From the NCBI GenBank assembly GCA_013204185.1, contig JABMOI010000015.1, positions 1-56,609 of the forward strand: 56,609 nt of DNA, written 5' to 3'. This stretch comes from a bacterium (GTDB taxonomy: Bacteria > Bacteroidota > Rhodothermia > Rhodothermales > UBA10348). Under the pieces are notes generated by a model that was given only the letters and a program-made list of their open reading frames with translations, had not been told where the DNA came from and ran no database searches. Positions 47,770-56,609 of the stretch are shown piece by piece. Both the position numbers and the translations under genes were made by a program. Position 1 is the first letter of the stretch, and every line of letters starts with the position of its first letter.

Positions 47770-49443
47770 ATGAGCGATCAAAAAATTATCTTTTCGATGG
47801 TCGGTGTAGGTAAAATCTACAAAACGACCAAAAAACAGGTTCTCAAAGACATTTATCTATCGTTTTTCTACGGCGCCAAGATTGGCGTCCTCGGTCTAAA
47901 CGGTTCTGGTAAAAGTACGCTCATGCGCATTATTGCCGGATTGGACAAGGACTATTTGGGAACGATTGAGAGTCAAAAAGGCATCACCTTCGGCTATTTG
48001 TCTCAGGAACCAGAAATGGATGCCAATGCCACAGTTCGTGACATTATCGAGGAAGGCGCCGGCGAAGCAGCTCGGGTGATGAAGGCCTACAACGCGGTAA
48101 ACGATAAATTTGCTGAGCCTGATGCTGACTTTGAAGTCCTCATGGCAGAGCAAGCCAAGCTCCAAGACCGGATTGAAGCGCTCGATGCGTGGGATCTTGA
48201 AAGCCGTCTGGATATGGCCATGGACGCACTTCGGTGCCCTCCTTCTGATGCCAAGATTGGCGTTCTCTCGGGTGGTGAAAAGCGCCGCGTAGCAATGGTC
48301 CGTTTGCTTCTTCAGAAACCAGACGTATTGCTACTGGATGAGCCTACCAACCATTTGGATGCCGAAAGCGTGGCATGGCTCGAGCAGCATTTGGCCCGAT
48401 ACGAAGGCACCGTCATTGCGGTAACGCATGATAGATACTTTTTGGACAACGTCGCTGGCTGGATTCTGGAATTGGACCGGGGCCAAGGCATTCCTTTTGA
48501 AGGAAATTACTCCTCATGGCTCGAGCAGAAACAGAAACGACTCGCACAGGAAGAAAAGCAGGAATCCAAGAAACAGCGAGCGTTGCAGCAAGAATTGGAA
48601 TGGGTTCGGATGTCTCCAAAAGGACGGCATGCTAAGAGCAAAGCGCGTATCTCGGCCTACGAGAAAATGGCACAGGAGCAGAGCGAAAAGCGACAGGACG
48701 ACGTTCAGATCCCTATTCAACACGGTCCTCGTCTCGGCCAGCAAGTCATTGCAGCAGAAGGCATTGCGAAGGGTTATGACGACAAACTGCTCTACGACAA
48801 CCTAACATTTAACCTCCCTCCAGGGGGTATTATCGGCATTGTTGGTCCGAACGGCGCCGGTAAAACAACGTTATTCCGGATGATAACCGGACAGGAAAAG
48901 CCAGACTCAGGTACGTTTGCCGTCGGAAACACAGTGAAACTGGGTTACATCGACCAGGACCGCCCACTGGACGCGGGCAAAACGGTATGGCAGGAAATTT
49001 CTGACGGACTCGATTTTATCACACTTGGAAATCGCGAAGTCAACTCCAGAGCCTACGTGGGTCAGTTCAACTTCTCAGGGAGTGACCAACAAAAATTGGT
49101 TACCGAGCTCTCCGGTGGTGAACGAAATAGAGTTCACCTTGCGAAAATGCTCAAGGAAGGCGCCAACGTGCTCTTGCTGGATGAGCCTACCAACGATTTG
49201 GATGTGAACACGCTTCGCGCCCTCGAAGAAGCCTTGCTCAACTTTGTAGGTTGCGCGGTGGTCATTTCGCATGATAGATGGTTCCTAGACCGAATTGCCA
49301 CACACATTCTAGCCTTTGAAGGCAACAGTGAAGTGGTTTGGTTTGATGGAAATTACAGCGACTACGAAGCGAACCGTAAAGAACGTCTCGGCATGGAAGC
49401 AGACCAACCACATCGAATCAAGTATCGCCACCTGACGCGGTAA
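47770..49443 (+). CDS. ettA: Energy-dependent translational throttle protein (ABC-F)
   Basis: A 557-residue soluble ABC-F ATPase that binds the ribosomal E site and gates translation by energy state. The ATG at 47770 (MSDQKIIFSMVGVGKIYKT) matches the family start; an earlier frame from 47698 adds 24 unlikely residues. Two ABC domains are present: Walker A GLNGSGKST at residues 42-50 and GPNGAGKTT near residue 360, each with an LSGGE signature and LLLDEPTN Walker B. The linker contains the arm and P-site-tRNA interaction motif. Length equals E. coli EttA. Confidence 0.95.
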   Translation: MSDQKIIFSMVGVGKIYKTTKKQVLKDIYLSFFYGAKIGVLGLNGSGKSTLMRIIAGLDKDYLGTIESQKGITFGYLSQEPEMDANATVRDIIEEGAGEAARVMKAYNAVNDKFAEPDADFEVLMAEQAKLQDRIEALDAWDLESRLDMAMDALRCPPSDAKIGVLSGGEKRRVAMVRLLLQKPDVLLLDEPTNHLDAESVAWLEQHLARYEGTVIAVTHDRYFLDNVAGWILELDRGQGIPFEGNYSSWLEQKQKRLAQEEKQESKKQRALQQELEWVRMSPKGRHAKSKARISAYEKMAQEQSEKRQDDVQIPIQHGPRLGQQVIAAEGIAKGYDDKLLYDNLTFNLPPGGIIGIVGPNGAGKTTLFRMITGQEKPDSGTFAVGNTVKLGYIDQDRPLDAGKTVWQEISDGLDFITLGNREVNSRAYVGQFNFSGSDQQKLVTELSGGERNRVHLAKMLKEGANVLLLDEPTNDLDVNTLRALEEALLNFVGCAVVISHDRWFLDRIATHILAFEGNSEVVWFDGNYSDYEANRKERLGMEADQPHRIKYRHLTR

Positions 49444-49450
49444 TTAGGGC

Positions 49451-50527
49451 TTAGTTGGCGGTTTTTAATTCCAACAAAAACGCCTTGGCTCGGTCTATAC
49501 TGCCTTCCAAGGTGAGCGGATTGTGGTCGCCTCCTTCGTACAAGAACGACTGGAATTGCTCAGCCGTTTTGCCGGCATTTTCCATGGCTTTAATCATGGC
49601 TTCGGCCTGAGAAACGGGCACCACTTGGTCTGCCGTGCCGTGATGAATTTGCAGGCGGTCAATTCTATCGACAAACAGTACAGCTGAACGGCGAACCATT
49701 TCTAGCCGTACTTCTTCGAGGGACACTTCTCCGGCCTGATACGGCAGCAACAATTCATCCGACAAAAATTCTAGGCCCGGCAAATCACGAGGACTTCCGA
49801 GCAATATGTCGCGGGATACGTCCTGAACAAACGTCCCAAAAAAGTCAGTCGGGCCAAAAAAGTCGAGCACAGCGTCTACTTGTTCGTTGCGAACGTCCAT
49901 CAGCATACCAACACCTGCGCCACGGCTAAACCCGAGCACCCCAATGCGGTCAGGGTCTGCGCCCGGCACGAGGCTTGCCGCCACGTTTACAAGCGACAAG
50001 GCATCGTCCACATCCCGGTCCCATGGGCTCGGAGGGCCATCGGACTTCCACGTTGTATTCTGAAACGAAATGGTCTCATCCCGGAATGACGGAATTACGT
50101 AAACGAACTGATCGGCTTCGTCTGCAAAAAAGCTGAGTACGAGCTGAACTTCCTGATCCACACTGATGCCGTTATCTCCTCCGTGAGAATACACCACTAT
50201 GGGCGCCCCTCGAGGATCCAAACCGTTCGCATAGATAATGGCCCCAAAGTGCTTCACGCCACCAACAAGGTGAGACACAACTTGGATGGTGCCAGGAGTA
50301 CTTCCAAGCAGAATAGGCTGCTGCAGTGCCACCTGAACGCCTTCAACAGGATATTCTCGACTGGCCCAATCAATTTTGACCGCATTAATTTCAGATTGCG
50401 TGGGAGTTGCGAAAAGCGTTGAGAAATCCACCCCACCAATAATTTGATCTTCACCTAGATTGGACGAAAGCTCACATCCAGCGCTTAGAACGGAAACCAA
50501 CAGAACTAGCAATACAAAACGCTTCAT
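49451..50527 (-). CDS. Alpha/beta-hydrolase lipoprotein (dienelactone hydrolase/esterase-like)
   Basis: A 358-residue exported hydrolase. The ATG at 50527 (MKRFVLLVLLVSVLSAGC) gives a lipobox at residues 15-18. The catalytic triad fits S201 (GFSRGAG), D300 (HHGTADQVVP) and H335 (GGDHNPL). VVYSHGGDNG near residue 111 supplies the oxyanion region. It is convergent with ettA. The substrate is unknown; the fold family includes prolyl oligopeptidases and carboxylesterases. Confidence 0.82.
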   Translation of the reverse strand: MKRFVLLVLLVSVLSAGCELSSNLGEDQIIGGVDFSTLFATPTQSEINAVKIDWASREYPVEGVQVALQQPILLGSTPGTIQVVSHLVGGVKHFGAIIYANGLDPRGAPIVVYSHGGDNGISVDQEVQLVLSFFADEADQFVYVIPSFRDETISFQNTTWKSDGPPSPWDRDVDDALSLVNVAASLVPGADPDRIGVLGFSRGAGVGMLMDVRNEQVDAVLDFFGPTDFFGTFVQDVSRDILLGSPRDLPGLEFLSDELLLPYQAGEVSLEEVRLEMVRRSAVLFVDRIDRLQIHHGTADQVVPVSQAEAMIKAMENAGKTAEQFQSFLYEGGDHNPLTLEGSIDRAKAFLLELKTAN

Positions 50528-50655
50528 GCCATTCCCCATGTTAAAATGAATGACTCTCAACGAGGAAATCGAACTTCGGATTCCATTGAAAGAAAACTTC
50601 CATAAAAGCAGACTTCTTAGTCTTTTAATAAACGAGCTAAGTTTGCAAACGAATG

Positions 50656-50680
50656 CTTATTTAGATTCAGTCTAAATAAG
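50656..50680. promoter_or_regulatory. Palindromic operator upstream of the TonB receptor
   Basis: CTTATTTAGA (50656-50665) and TCTAAATAAG (50671-50680) are exact inverted repeats around TTCAG, ending 26 bases before the receptor ATG. A second palindrome, GTTTGCAAAC, lies at 50641-50650. The AT-rich 25-bp site is suited to a dimeric metal-responsive repressor such as a Fur- or DtxR-type protein (inference). Confidence 0.65.
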
Positions 50681-50706
50681 GACATCGAATCAAATTGGCT
50701 TGTTTC

Positions 50707-53169
50707 ATGTACGCCCGATTACTTTTTGCAGCTATTTTGGCCCTGACGAGCGCTCCCGCTGTCTATTCCCAGAATACCCTAGGCACAATTAGAGGCACGA
50801 TAATAGACGCCGTGACGGGCACATTTCTTCCGGATGCTCACATTGAACTTTCGGAAGCAAATCGCTATGCCACGTCGAACAGAAATGGGGGATTTGAACT
50901 CAAAAGCGTGGCACAAGGAACGTTTAACTTGAATGTTTCCATGATGGGATATGAAAACATCCAGGTATCGGTGACCGTGCGCACAGGACAGACTGCCTTG
51001 GTGTCCGTCGAACTCATCCGTTCTATTGTTGAAATACCTGAACTGATCGTAGAGCGCGAATCTATTCTGGGCGGCGTCCGACATGCCAACTCCCTTCCGG
51101 CCTCAGCCCATCGGATTTCACATCGTCAGATTGAAAAATTTCAGCATTCGGATGTCAGCCGAGCGCTGCGCTCCGTGCCTGGTTTGAATATACAGGAAGA
51201 GGACGGGTTTGGATTGCGGCCAAACATTGGCATTCGCGGAACGGGATCAGAACGGAGTTCAAAAATATCGGTTATGGAAGACGGCATTCTCACGGCGCCA
51301 GCTCCGTATTCCGCACCTGCAGCCTACTACTTCCCGACCTTTGGACGCATGAGCGAAATTGAAATCAGAAAAGGGTCCAGCCAGATCAAATACGGCCCCT
51401 ACACCACCGGTGGCGCTATCAACTTTTTGTCTACGCCGCTCCCGGATCGGACCAAGATCAACGTGAAACTGTCTGGTGGAAGCTACCATTCCAAATTGTC
51501 CCTTCTTCAGGCAGGTCACGCGTTTGCCAACGGCGCGTTTCTGGTTGAATCGTATCGTAACCAGTCCGGGGGATTTAAGAATTTGGATCTCGGTGGCCCC
51601 ACCGGCTTCAACAAAAACGACCTGTTGGCCAAATTTAGGCTGAATACGTCGCCCGGCGCGGCCATGTACCAGGCGATTTTCGTGAAACTGCTCAAGACCA
51701 ATGAAGCGTCAGACGAAACCTATCTAGGACTCACCGGAGCTGATTTCAATAGCAATCCCTTTCGCAGATACGCCGGATCTGGCAAGGACCAAATGAAGGC
51801 CGACTTCGGTCAAGCCGTGATTCGCCATCTGATCCAGGTCACGAGCACCACGCGCATCACAACAACTGGCTATTTTTCACGTTTTTCCCGCAACTGGTAC
51901 AAGTTGGACTCTGTCCTCCCGACTGGTAGCGGCAAGGTTGGTATTGCACCTATGTTGTCCGATCCCGAATTGTACGCCCAAGCTTTGGGCCTTGTGGCTG
52001 GAACAAGTTTTGATCCCAACGATCGCCTATCAGTCAAAGCGAACAACAGAGATTACACATCTAATGGACTCCAAACGGAGGTTTCGACCTCTTTTGACGC
52101 CTTGGGTGTGTCTCACACAATAGAATCGGGGCTCCGCTTTCATCGCGATGAAATGGACCGGTTTCAATGGGTGGACCAATTTTCAATTCAGGATGGCATC
52201 ATGTCCCTTTCTGAACATGGCATTCCGGGGTCGGACAGCAACAGAATTGAGTCGGCTCGCGCTCGCGCGTTCTTTTTCCTGGACACGATCCAATTCGGTC
52301 GATTTACGGTTGAGCCAGGTATCCGCCACGAAAACATCGCCCTTTCCAGGCGGGATTATGGCAAGCAGGATCCCGCTCGCAGTGGCATTGCACTATCCGA
52401 AAGAACCAACAGGGTCGAGGTATGGATTCCAGGTATCAGCGCTGCCTTTCATTCATTCGAAAACCTGTCCTTTTTCGCCGGCTCGCACAAAGGGTTTGCC
52501 CCGCCGGGCTCCAAAGAGGGTACAAGACCGGAAAAAAGCATCAATCTGGAATCCGGCTTTAGATTTAAAAAACAGACCCTCCGAGCCGACATCGCCATAT
52601 TCTACACCAACTATCAAAATCTGCTCGGTTCTGACTTGGCATCGGCAGGTGGCACCGGATCCGGCGATCAATTTAACGGTGGCGCCGCCAGGGTGAGAGG
52701 TGTGGAAGCATTGCTTTCACACAACCTTGGAGACCTGACTGACTGGGCGTTTTCACTGCCGCTTACCTTGACTTATACGTGGACGGACGCTGTCTTCAAG
52801 TCTTCCTTTGAGAGCGAATTTGAACCGTGGGGGGCCATTCAAAACGGATTCGAACTGCCTTATGTGGCTCGGAATGTAGCCTCCCTGCAGGCTGGGATTG
52901 AGGGCAACAAATTCGACCTAGATGTCCAAGTGTCTTACTCTTCGCCCATGCGCACGGAAGCAGGAAAGGGGCCCATGCACGAATCGGAATCAACCGATGC
53001 CCACGTGGTCATGGACTTGGGGAGTTCCTATCAAGCGACCCCGCAGTTGAAGCTCTTTTTCGGTATTCAAAACGTCACTAACAGTGTGTACATAGCTGCA
53101 AGAAGGCCTGCTGGATTGCGCCCGGGGCTCCCCCGTACCATCACGGCAGGTATGACGCTGTCTCTTTGA
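50707..53169 (+). CDS. FecA-like TonB-dependent receptor
   Basis: An 820-residue outer-membrane receptor. The ATG at 50707 (MYARLLFAAILALTSAPAVYSQ) gives a clean signal peptide; an upstream TTG adds four residues. A carboxypeptidase-like domain (about residues 28-110, GTIRGTIIDAVTGTFLPDAH) is followed by a plug (SDVSRALRSVPGLNIQEEDG, RPNIGIRGTGSERSSKISVM) and a 22-strand barrel ending in TITAGMTLSL, with an aromatic-poor final residue pattern. The YFPTFGRMSEIEIRKGSSQIKYGP segment is like iron-dicitrate/siderophore receptors. A palindromic operator upstream and no adjacent TonB system fit metal-regulated uptake (inference). Confidence 0.88.
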   Translation: MYARLLFAAILALTSAPAVYSQNTLGTIRGTIIDAVTGTFLPDAHIELSEANRYATSNRNGGFELKSVAQGTFNLNVSMMGYENIQVSVTVRTGQTALVSVELIRSIVEIPELIVERESILGGVRHANSLPASAHRISHRQIEKFQHSDVSRALRSVPGLNIQEEDGFGLRPNIGIRGTGSERSSKISVMEDGILTAPAPYSAPAAYYFPTFGRMSEIEIRKGSSQIKYGPYTTGGAINFLSTPLPDRTKINVKLSGGSYHSKLSLLQAGHAFANGAFLVESYRNQSGGFKNLDLGGPTGFNKNDLLAKFRLNTSPGAAMYQAIFVKLLKTNEASDETYLGLTGADFNSNPFRRYAGSGKDQMKADFGQAVIRHLIQVTSTTRITTTGYFSRFSRNWYKLDSVLPTGSGKVGIAPMLSDPELYAQALGLVAGTSFDPNDRLSVKANNRDYTSNGLQTEVSTSFDALGVSHTIESGLRFHRDEMDRFQWVDQFSIQDGIMSLSEHGIPGSDSNRIESARARAFFFLDTIQFGRFTVEPGIRHENIALSRRDYGKQDPARSGIALSERTNRVEVWIPGISAAFHSFENLSFFAGSHKGFAPPGSKEGTRPEKSINLESGFRFKKQTLRADIAIFYTNYQNLLGSDLASAGGTGSGDQFNGGAARVRGVEALLSHNLGDLTDWAFSLPLTLTYTWTDAVFKSSFESEFEPWGAIQNGFELPYVARNVASLQAGIEGNKFDLDVQVSYSSPMRTEAGKGPMHESESTDAHVVMDLGSSYQATPQLKLFFGIQNVTNSVYIAARRPAGLRPGLPRTITAGMTLSL

Positions 53170-53295
53170 GCCGCCTACCTCAGCACGTATGGTTTTCGAA
53201 AACCCTGTTTCCGCATTTCATGAACCCTTCCTGCTGCTCTTCGTTAACCGTGTTCTATGTTGCGCACCGATTCGGTCCACCATCCCACAGAGCCC

Positions 53296-54438
53296 ATGAA
53301 ACGTCCAATTTACTTTGACAACAACGCGACTACAGCGGTTGAACGGTCCGTTTTGGACAAGATGATTCCCTATTTCACGATGGAATACGGCAATCCTTCC
53401 AACACCAGCCACATGTATGGCTGGGCGGCAGATGAAGCAGTCCAAATTGCTCGCGAACAGCTGGCAAGCCTCTTAAGCGCCGATCCCACGGGTATTGTAT
53501 TCACCAGTGGCGCGACCGAGGCCATCAACCAGGTAATAAAAGGGTTGGGACACGGCAGAAAATCCGGTCACATCCTCACGGTTGCCACAGAACACAAGGC
53601 CGTCTTGAATGCGTGCGAGTGCTTGGCTGAAGATGGCATTGAAACCACCCTCCTTCCAGTCGATCAAAACGGCAGAATCACGGCCAAGCAAGTCAAAGAT
53701 GCGCTCCGCGATGACACCTTCCTTGTTGCTGTGATGTGGGCCAACAATGAAACGGGCGTCCTGCAACCCATTGATGAAATAGCAGAAATGCTCACGTCTC
53801 ATCCCGCTTTGTTTTTTACCGATGCCACGCAATCTATTGGCAAAGTCCCTGTTTCAGTTGAAGGCATTGATTTTCTAGCTCTATCGGCTCACAAGTTTTA
53901 CGGCCCCAAGGGCGTCGGAGCGTTGTATATCCGTCCTGGCCAACCCATCATTCAACTGCCCCAATTGCTGCACGGTGGAGCACAGGAAAAAGGACGTCGT
54001 GCTTCGACACTGAACGTACCCGGCATTGTAGGCTTAGGAGCCGCTGCAGAAATGTGCCACACCGGACTCGAAGCGCGTTTCGAAGAAATGAAATCCAGAC
54101 GGGATCAGTTCGAATCCAAATTATCAAGCCTATTTCCGGACCTCGCAATTCACGGCAAGGAAGTCCCGCGGCTACCTCAGACATCAAATGTCACGTTTCC
54201 AGGGATTCGAGCGGCAGAAATGATGGCCGAAATCGGACAAGTTGCCGTCTCCACGGGCAGCGCTTGTACGAGTGGGTCAGGAAAACCGAGTCACGTATTG
54301 TCTGCCATGGGACTGACTCCGGAGCAGGCGCAGGGCACCGTACGCTTTAGTATGGGAGCTCACACCACGGACGAAGAAATGAACCTAGCCGTTGAATTGT
54401 TTTCCACCTTTGCAGCACATCAAGCACAACTCGCATAA
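53296..54438 (+). CDS. Cysteine desulfurase (IscS/NifS family)
   Basis: A 380-residue PLP enzyme that takes sulfur from cysteine for Fe-S clusters and thio-modification. The ATG at 53296 (MKRPIYFDNNATTAVER) gives the family N-terminus. PLP Lys is K200 in LSAHKFYGPKG; the persulfide-forming cysteine is C324 in STGSACTSGSGKPSHVL. The short loop around C324 fits the IscS/NifS class rather than SufS. Its stop overlaps the start of the DUF2480 gene by one base (TAATG). No scaffold gene (iscU) is adjacent. Confidence 0.95.
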   Translation: MKRPIYFDNNATTAVERSVLDKMIPYFTMEYGNPSNTSHMYGWAADEAVQIAREQLASLLSADPTGIVFTSGATEAINQVIKGLGHGRKSGHILTVATEHKAVLNACECLAEDGIETTLLPVDQNGRITAKQVKDALRDDTFLVAVMWANNETGVLQPIDEIAEMLTSHPALFFTDATQSIGKVPVSVEGIDFLALSAHKFYGPKGVGALYIRPGQPIIQLPQLLHGGAQEKGRRASTLNVPGIVGLGAAAEMCHTGLEARFEEMKSRRDQFESKLSSLFPDLAIHGKEVPRLPQTSNVTFPGIRAAEMMAEIGQVAVSTGSACTSGSGKPSHVLSAMGLTPEQAQGTVRFSMGAHTTDEEMNLAVELFSTFAAHQAQLA

Positions 54439-54941
54439 TGGAAGTCATCAAAAACAAAGTGGCGGATAGCGGGATTTTGGTCTTCAATTTGGACGACCTG
54501 CTCGAAACGTATGAGATCAAGGAAATTGACTTAGCGCCTTTTCTTTATCGCGGGTTTGTTTTGCGCGAAAAGGAATTCCGCCAGACGCTAAAGGACATGG
54601 ACTGGTCCACCTATCAAGGTGCGCATGTCGGTGTGTTTTGCTCCACGGATGCCATTATTCCGACCTGGGCCTATATGCTTGTAGCCGCGCAACTTGAAAA
54701 CGTGGCAGCCTCCGTTTCCTTCGCGAAAAATCCTGAAATCAAGAGCCGGGTATATCGAGAAGCATTGGGTGTATTTGATTGGTCCACGTACGCAGACAAG
54801 ATCGTTGTGATCAAAGGATGCGGAACGGGCGCCGTGCCCACGAGCGCCTATGTGGAAGCCACCACCCAATTGCAGCGAGTCGCCAAAAAGATTATGTACG
54901 GCGAGCCCTGTTCATCTGTCCCAGTTTGGCGCAAAAAGTGA
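54438..54941 (+). CDS. DUF2480 family protein
   Basis: A 167-residue cytoplasmic protein of the Bacteroidota-specific DUF2480 family. Conserved segments are IKEIDLAPFLYRGFVLREKEFR, HVGVFCSTDAIIPTWAYMLV and VIKGCGTGAVPTSAYVEATTQL. Two cysteines in these motifs (FCSTDA, KGCG) could bind metal or an Fe-S cluster. Being translationally coupled to the cysteine desulfurase supports a role in Fe-S or sulfur metabolism (inference). Confidence 0.9.
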   Translation: MEVIKNKVADSGILVFNLDDLLETYEIKEIDLAPFLYRGFVLREKEFRQTLKDMDWSTYQGAHVGVFCSTDAIIPTWAYMLVAAQLENVAASVSFAKNPEIKSRVYREALGVFDWSTYADKIVVIKGCGTGAVPTSAYVEATTQLQRVAKKIMYGEPCSSVPVWRKK

Positions 54942-56050
54942 CCATTTCTTCTTCTGTGAAGGGATTTCTTGATGATTTGTTAGTTCGGTATCGACAGCAT
55001 GAACGGCTTGTCGGGTGGCTTTTTTTTGTTTCGGGGATTGTTTGGGACGCCCTGACCTTGCGGCGCATAGACAACGTCTTGGACAACGCCATCTTGTTGT
55101 CCTACTTGGGATTGCTTCTGTTTATCGTAGTCTCAGACATTCTGATTAAGGCCGACCGATATCACGGCGAACGGCTCGACAAGATCAAGCCTTGGCTCAC
55201 GCCCATCACCCAGTTTCTCTTGGGTGCGCTCCTTTCAGCCATCGTCATTTTTTATTCTCGAAGCATTGCGTGGGCATCCCATTTCGGGTTCTGGTTCATT
55301 CTAGTTGTGAGCATGGTTGCCAATGAGTTTTTGCATAGGAAAATCAACTCGTTAACTCCCATGCTGCTCATGTTGTGCGGCAGTTCAACCTTCATTTTGG
55401 CGTGGCTGTTTCCCGTGATGGCCGGAAGTATGTCCCCGTGGCTGTTCCGACTCGCTTGCCTTGCGGGCCTAGCGCTGAGCGGCGGAGTCTGGTATTTCGC
55501 CTTCCGAATGGGGCAGGCGCGAATTCATTGGTGGGGGTCTCTATCCATTTGGAGTTTAGTGGCCTTCGTTGTGGCGCTAAATGTGGGATATGAAAAGGAC
55601 TGGATCCCCCCTGTGCCTATGTCAGTCAAAACGGGAGGAGTCTATCAAAAGGCGGACAAACAAGGAGATTCCTACACGCTCGAGTACCTAACAGACAGCA
55701 AGTTTGTGTTCTTCCCAAGTTATGGAAAGCGGTTCTTTTACGAACCAGGGGACACGGTTTCATGCTTTACTTCCGTCTTTGCTCCCTCAGAAATGACAGA
55801 GCGAATATTCCATGTCTGGGAGCGCTATGATGCAAATACGGGTAGTTGGAAGGCCACCGATCGGAATGGATTCTCCGTCTCTGGAGGACGCGATTCTGGG
55901 TATCGAGGCCTAACCAAGAAGCGCAACGTGACGCTCGGATCTTGGCGCGTGGTGGTTGAAACGGCTCGGGGAAAGACGCTCAGCCGTATTCCATTTGAAG
56001 TCGTGGCCAAACCACAAAAAGACCTGCGCTGGATTGAGCGAATGAAATAG
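54938..56050 (+). CDS. DUF2914 membrane protein
   Basis: A 370-residue inner-membrane protein starting at the GTG at 54938, which overlaps the DUF2480 stop by four bases (GTGA). About seven transmembrane helices occupy residues 25-225. The C-terminal 120 residues (VFAPSEMTERIFHVWERYDA, GSWRVVVETARGKTLSRIPFEV) are a DUF2914 domain, predicted to be periplasmic. The function of the family is unknown. Third gene of the cysteine desulfurase operon. Confidence 0.85.
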   Translation: MTISSSVKGFLDDLLVRYRQHERLVGWLFFVSGIVWDALTLRRIDNVLDNAILLSYLGLLLFIVVSDILIKADRYHGERLDKIKPWLTPITQFLLGALLSAIVIFYSRSIAWASHFGFWFILVVSMVANEFLHRKINSLTPMLLMLCGSSTFILAWLFPVMAGSMSPWLFRLACLAGLALSGGVWYFAFRMGQARIHWWGSLSIWSLVAFVVALNVGYEKDWIPPVPMSVKTGGVYQKADKQGDSYTLEYLTDSKFVFFPSYGKRFFYEPGDTVSCFTSVFAPSEMTERIFHVWERYDANTGSWKATDRNGFSVSGGRDSGYRGLTKKRNVTLGSWRVVVETARGKTLSRIPFEVVAKPQKDLRWIERMK

Positions 56051-56079
56051 GTGCCGCGATTGATGCTGTGGAGCTCCTT

Positions 56080-56609
56080 CTAGCCTATTCTTGAAAGACG
56101 GAGACCCTGTCGTTCAAAAAACAGTTTGAAGTAGTTTCGCATTTCTGAATGCTCCGCTCTTTTCAGATCTGGATCGTCCTTCATCAGTTTAAATGCCGCC
56201 TCGCGGGCCTGATCCAATATGTGGGCGTCCGTCATGAGGTCAGCAATACGAAAGGTTGGAAGTCCACTCTGTCTCGTCCCAAAGAAGTCCCCAGCACCCC
56301 TGAGCTCCATATCGAACTCGCTGATCTTGAAGCCATCCGTGGTCGATTCCATGGCGCGCAAGCGGCGTTTCGACTCTTCAGACTGTCTGTATTCGGCCAT
56401 GAGAATGCACGTGCTGGCATGCTTGCCTCGCCCTATTCGTCCGCGCAACTGGTGCAATTGGCTCAAACCGAAGCGTTCTGCATGCTCAATGAGCATAAAC
56501 GTGGCATTGGGCACATCGACGCCCACTTCGATAACCGTTGTGGAAACTAAAATGCCCGATTCTCCCGAACCGAAACGAGCCATCACCGCTTCTTTTTCAG
56601 CTGATTTCA
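56080..56609 (-). CDS. recG: ATP-dependent DNA helicase RecG (C-terminal part, runs off the right edge)
   Basis: The last 176 residues of RecG, which remodels stalled replication forks and Holliday junctions. ILVSTTVIEVGVDVPNAT, QLHQLRGRIGRGKHASTCIL (helicase motifs V and VI) and ELRGAGDFFGTRQSGLP with IADLMTDAHILDQAR are diagnostic. The frame is open to the right edge of the window. It is convergent with the DUF2914 gene with a 29-base gap. Confidence 0.96.
   Translation of the reverse strand, partial: KSAEKEAVMARFGSGESGILVSTTVIEVGVDVPNATFMLIEHAERFGLSQLHQLRGRIGRGKHASTCILMAEYRQSEESKRRLRAMESTTDGFKISEFDMELRGAGDFFGTRQSGLPTFRIADLMTDAHILDQAREAAFKLMKDDPDLKRAEHSEMRNYFKLFFERQGLRLSRIG

Noticed and set aside
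54779-54937. A longer N-terminus for the DUF2914 protein
   Set aside because: These 53 codons overlap the well-supported DUF2480 gene in another frame and are Arg/His-rich; the GTG at 54938 with a GTGA overlap is the better start.

Overview
The window reads as a chromosomal segment of a free-living Gram-negative member of Bacteroidota, most likely the Rhodothermia/Balneolia side of the phylum (inference). The lineage markers are three secreted proteins with type IX secretion (T9SS) type A C-terminal sorting domains, two TonB-dependent outer-membrane receptors with carboxypeptidase-like N-terminal domains, an LptE-type lipoprotein, DUF2480 and DUF4249 family proteins, a miaB / sigma-54 activator / lptE / TPR gene order typical of Bacteroidota, many genes without a clear Shine-Dalgarno sequence, and near-balanced base composition. 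No rRNA, tRNA, CRISPR array, insertion sequence or prophage was seen. Both ends cut through genes: atpD at the left and recG at the right.

Layout. 0-3.5 kb: start of atpD (minus) and a secreted zinc metalloprotease (plus). 3.5-13.2 kb: a minus-strand block miaB, sigma-54 activator, lptE, TPR protein, anmK, GyrI-like protein, thiL and an outer-membrane beta-barrel receptor whose upstream region carries four direct repeats at an exact 20-bp period. 13.4-18.4 kb: yebC and ruvC, two small uncharacterised genes, a CIA30-like lipoprotein and a NatA/NatB-type ABC exporter. 18.4-20.35 kb: an accessory island with a frameshifted antitoxin-like HTH gene, a winged-helix protein gene overlapping a nucleotidyltransferase gene, and three operator-like palindromes at an exact 22-bp period in front of the latter. 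20.4-29.7 kb: a very large peptidase/propeller/barrel envelope protein, tig, clpP, a lipoprotein, a GNAT acetyltransferase and katG. 29.9-38.6 kb: a DM13 lipoprotein, fucU with a choice-of-anchor B protein, and three tandem T9SS-cargo paralogues. 38.7-42.4 kb: a DUF4160/HTH gene pair and a PadR-controlled MacB/FtsX-type permease. 42.6-50.5 kb: a nuclease-family lipoprotein, two small orphan proteins, an NSS amino-acid transporter with a 33-residue MetS-like subunit, a Rof-like protein, a DUF4249-like lipoprotein, ettA and an esterase-like lipoprotein. 50.7-56.6 kb: a FecA-like TonB receptor behind a palindromic operator, a cysteine desulfurase / DUF2480 / DUF2914 operon, and recG.

How the genes work together. 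Most of the window is housekeeping (ATP synthesis, tRNA modification, recombination, protein folding and degradation, peroxide defence, LPS assembly, peptidoglycan recycling) mixed with cell-envelope and secretion functions. The least explained parts are (1) the winged-helix/nucleotidyltransferase module with its phased operators, a good candidate for a toxin-antitoxin-like or defence system; (2) the DUF4160/HTH pair; (3) the phased repeats before the outer-membrane receptor; (4) the NSS transporter operon with one tiny and one small membrane protein and an internal perfect hairpin; and (5) the triplicated T9SS cargo operon.
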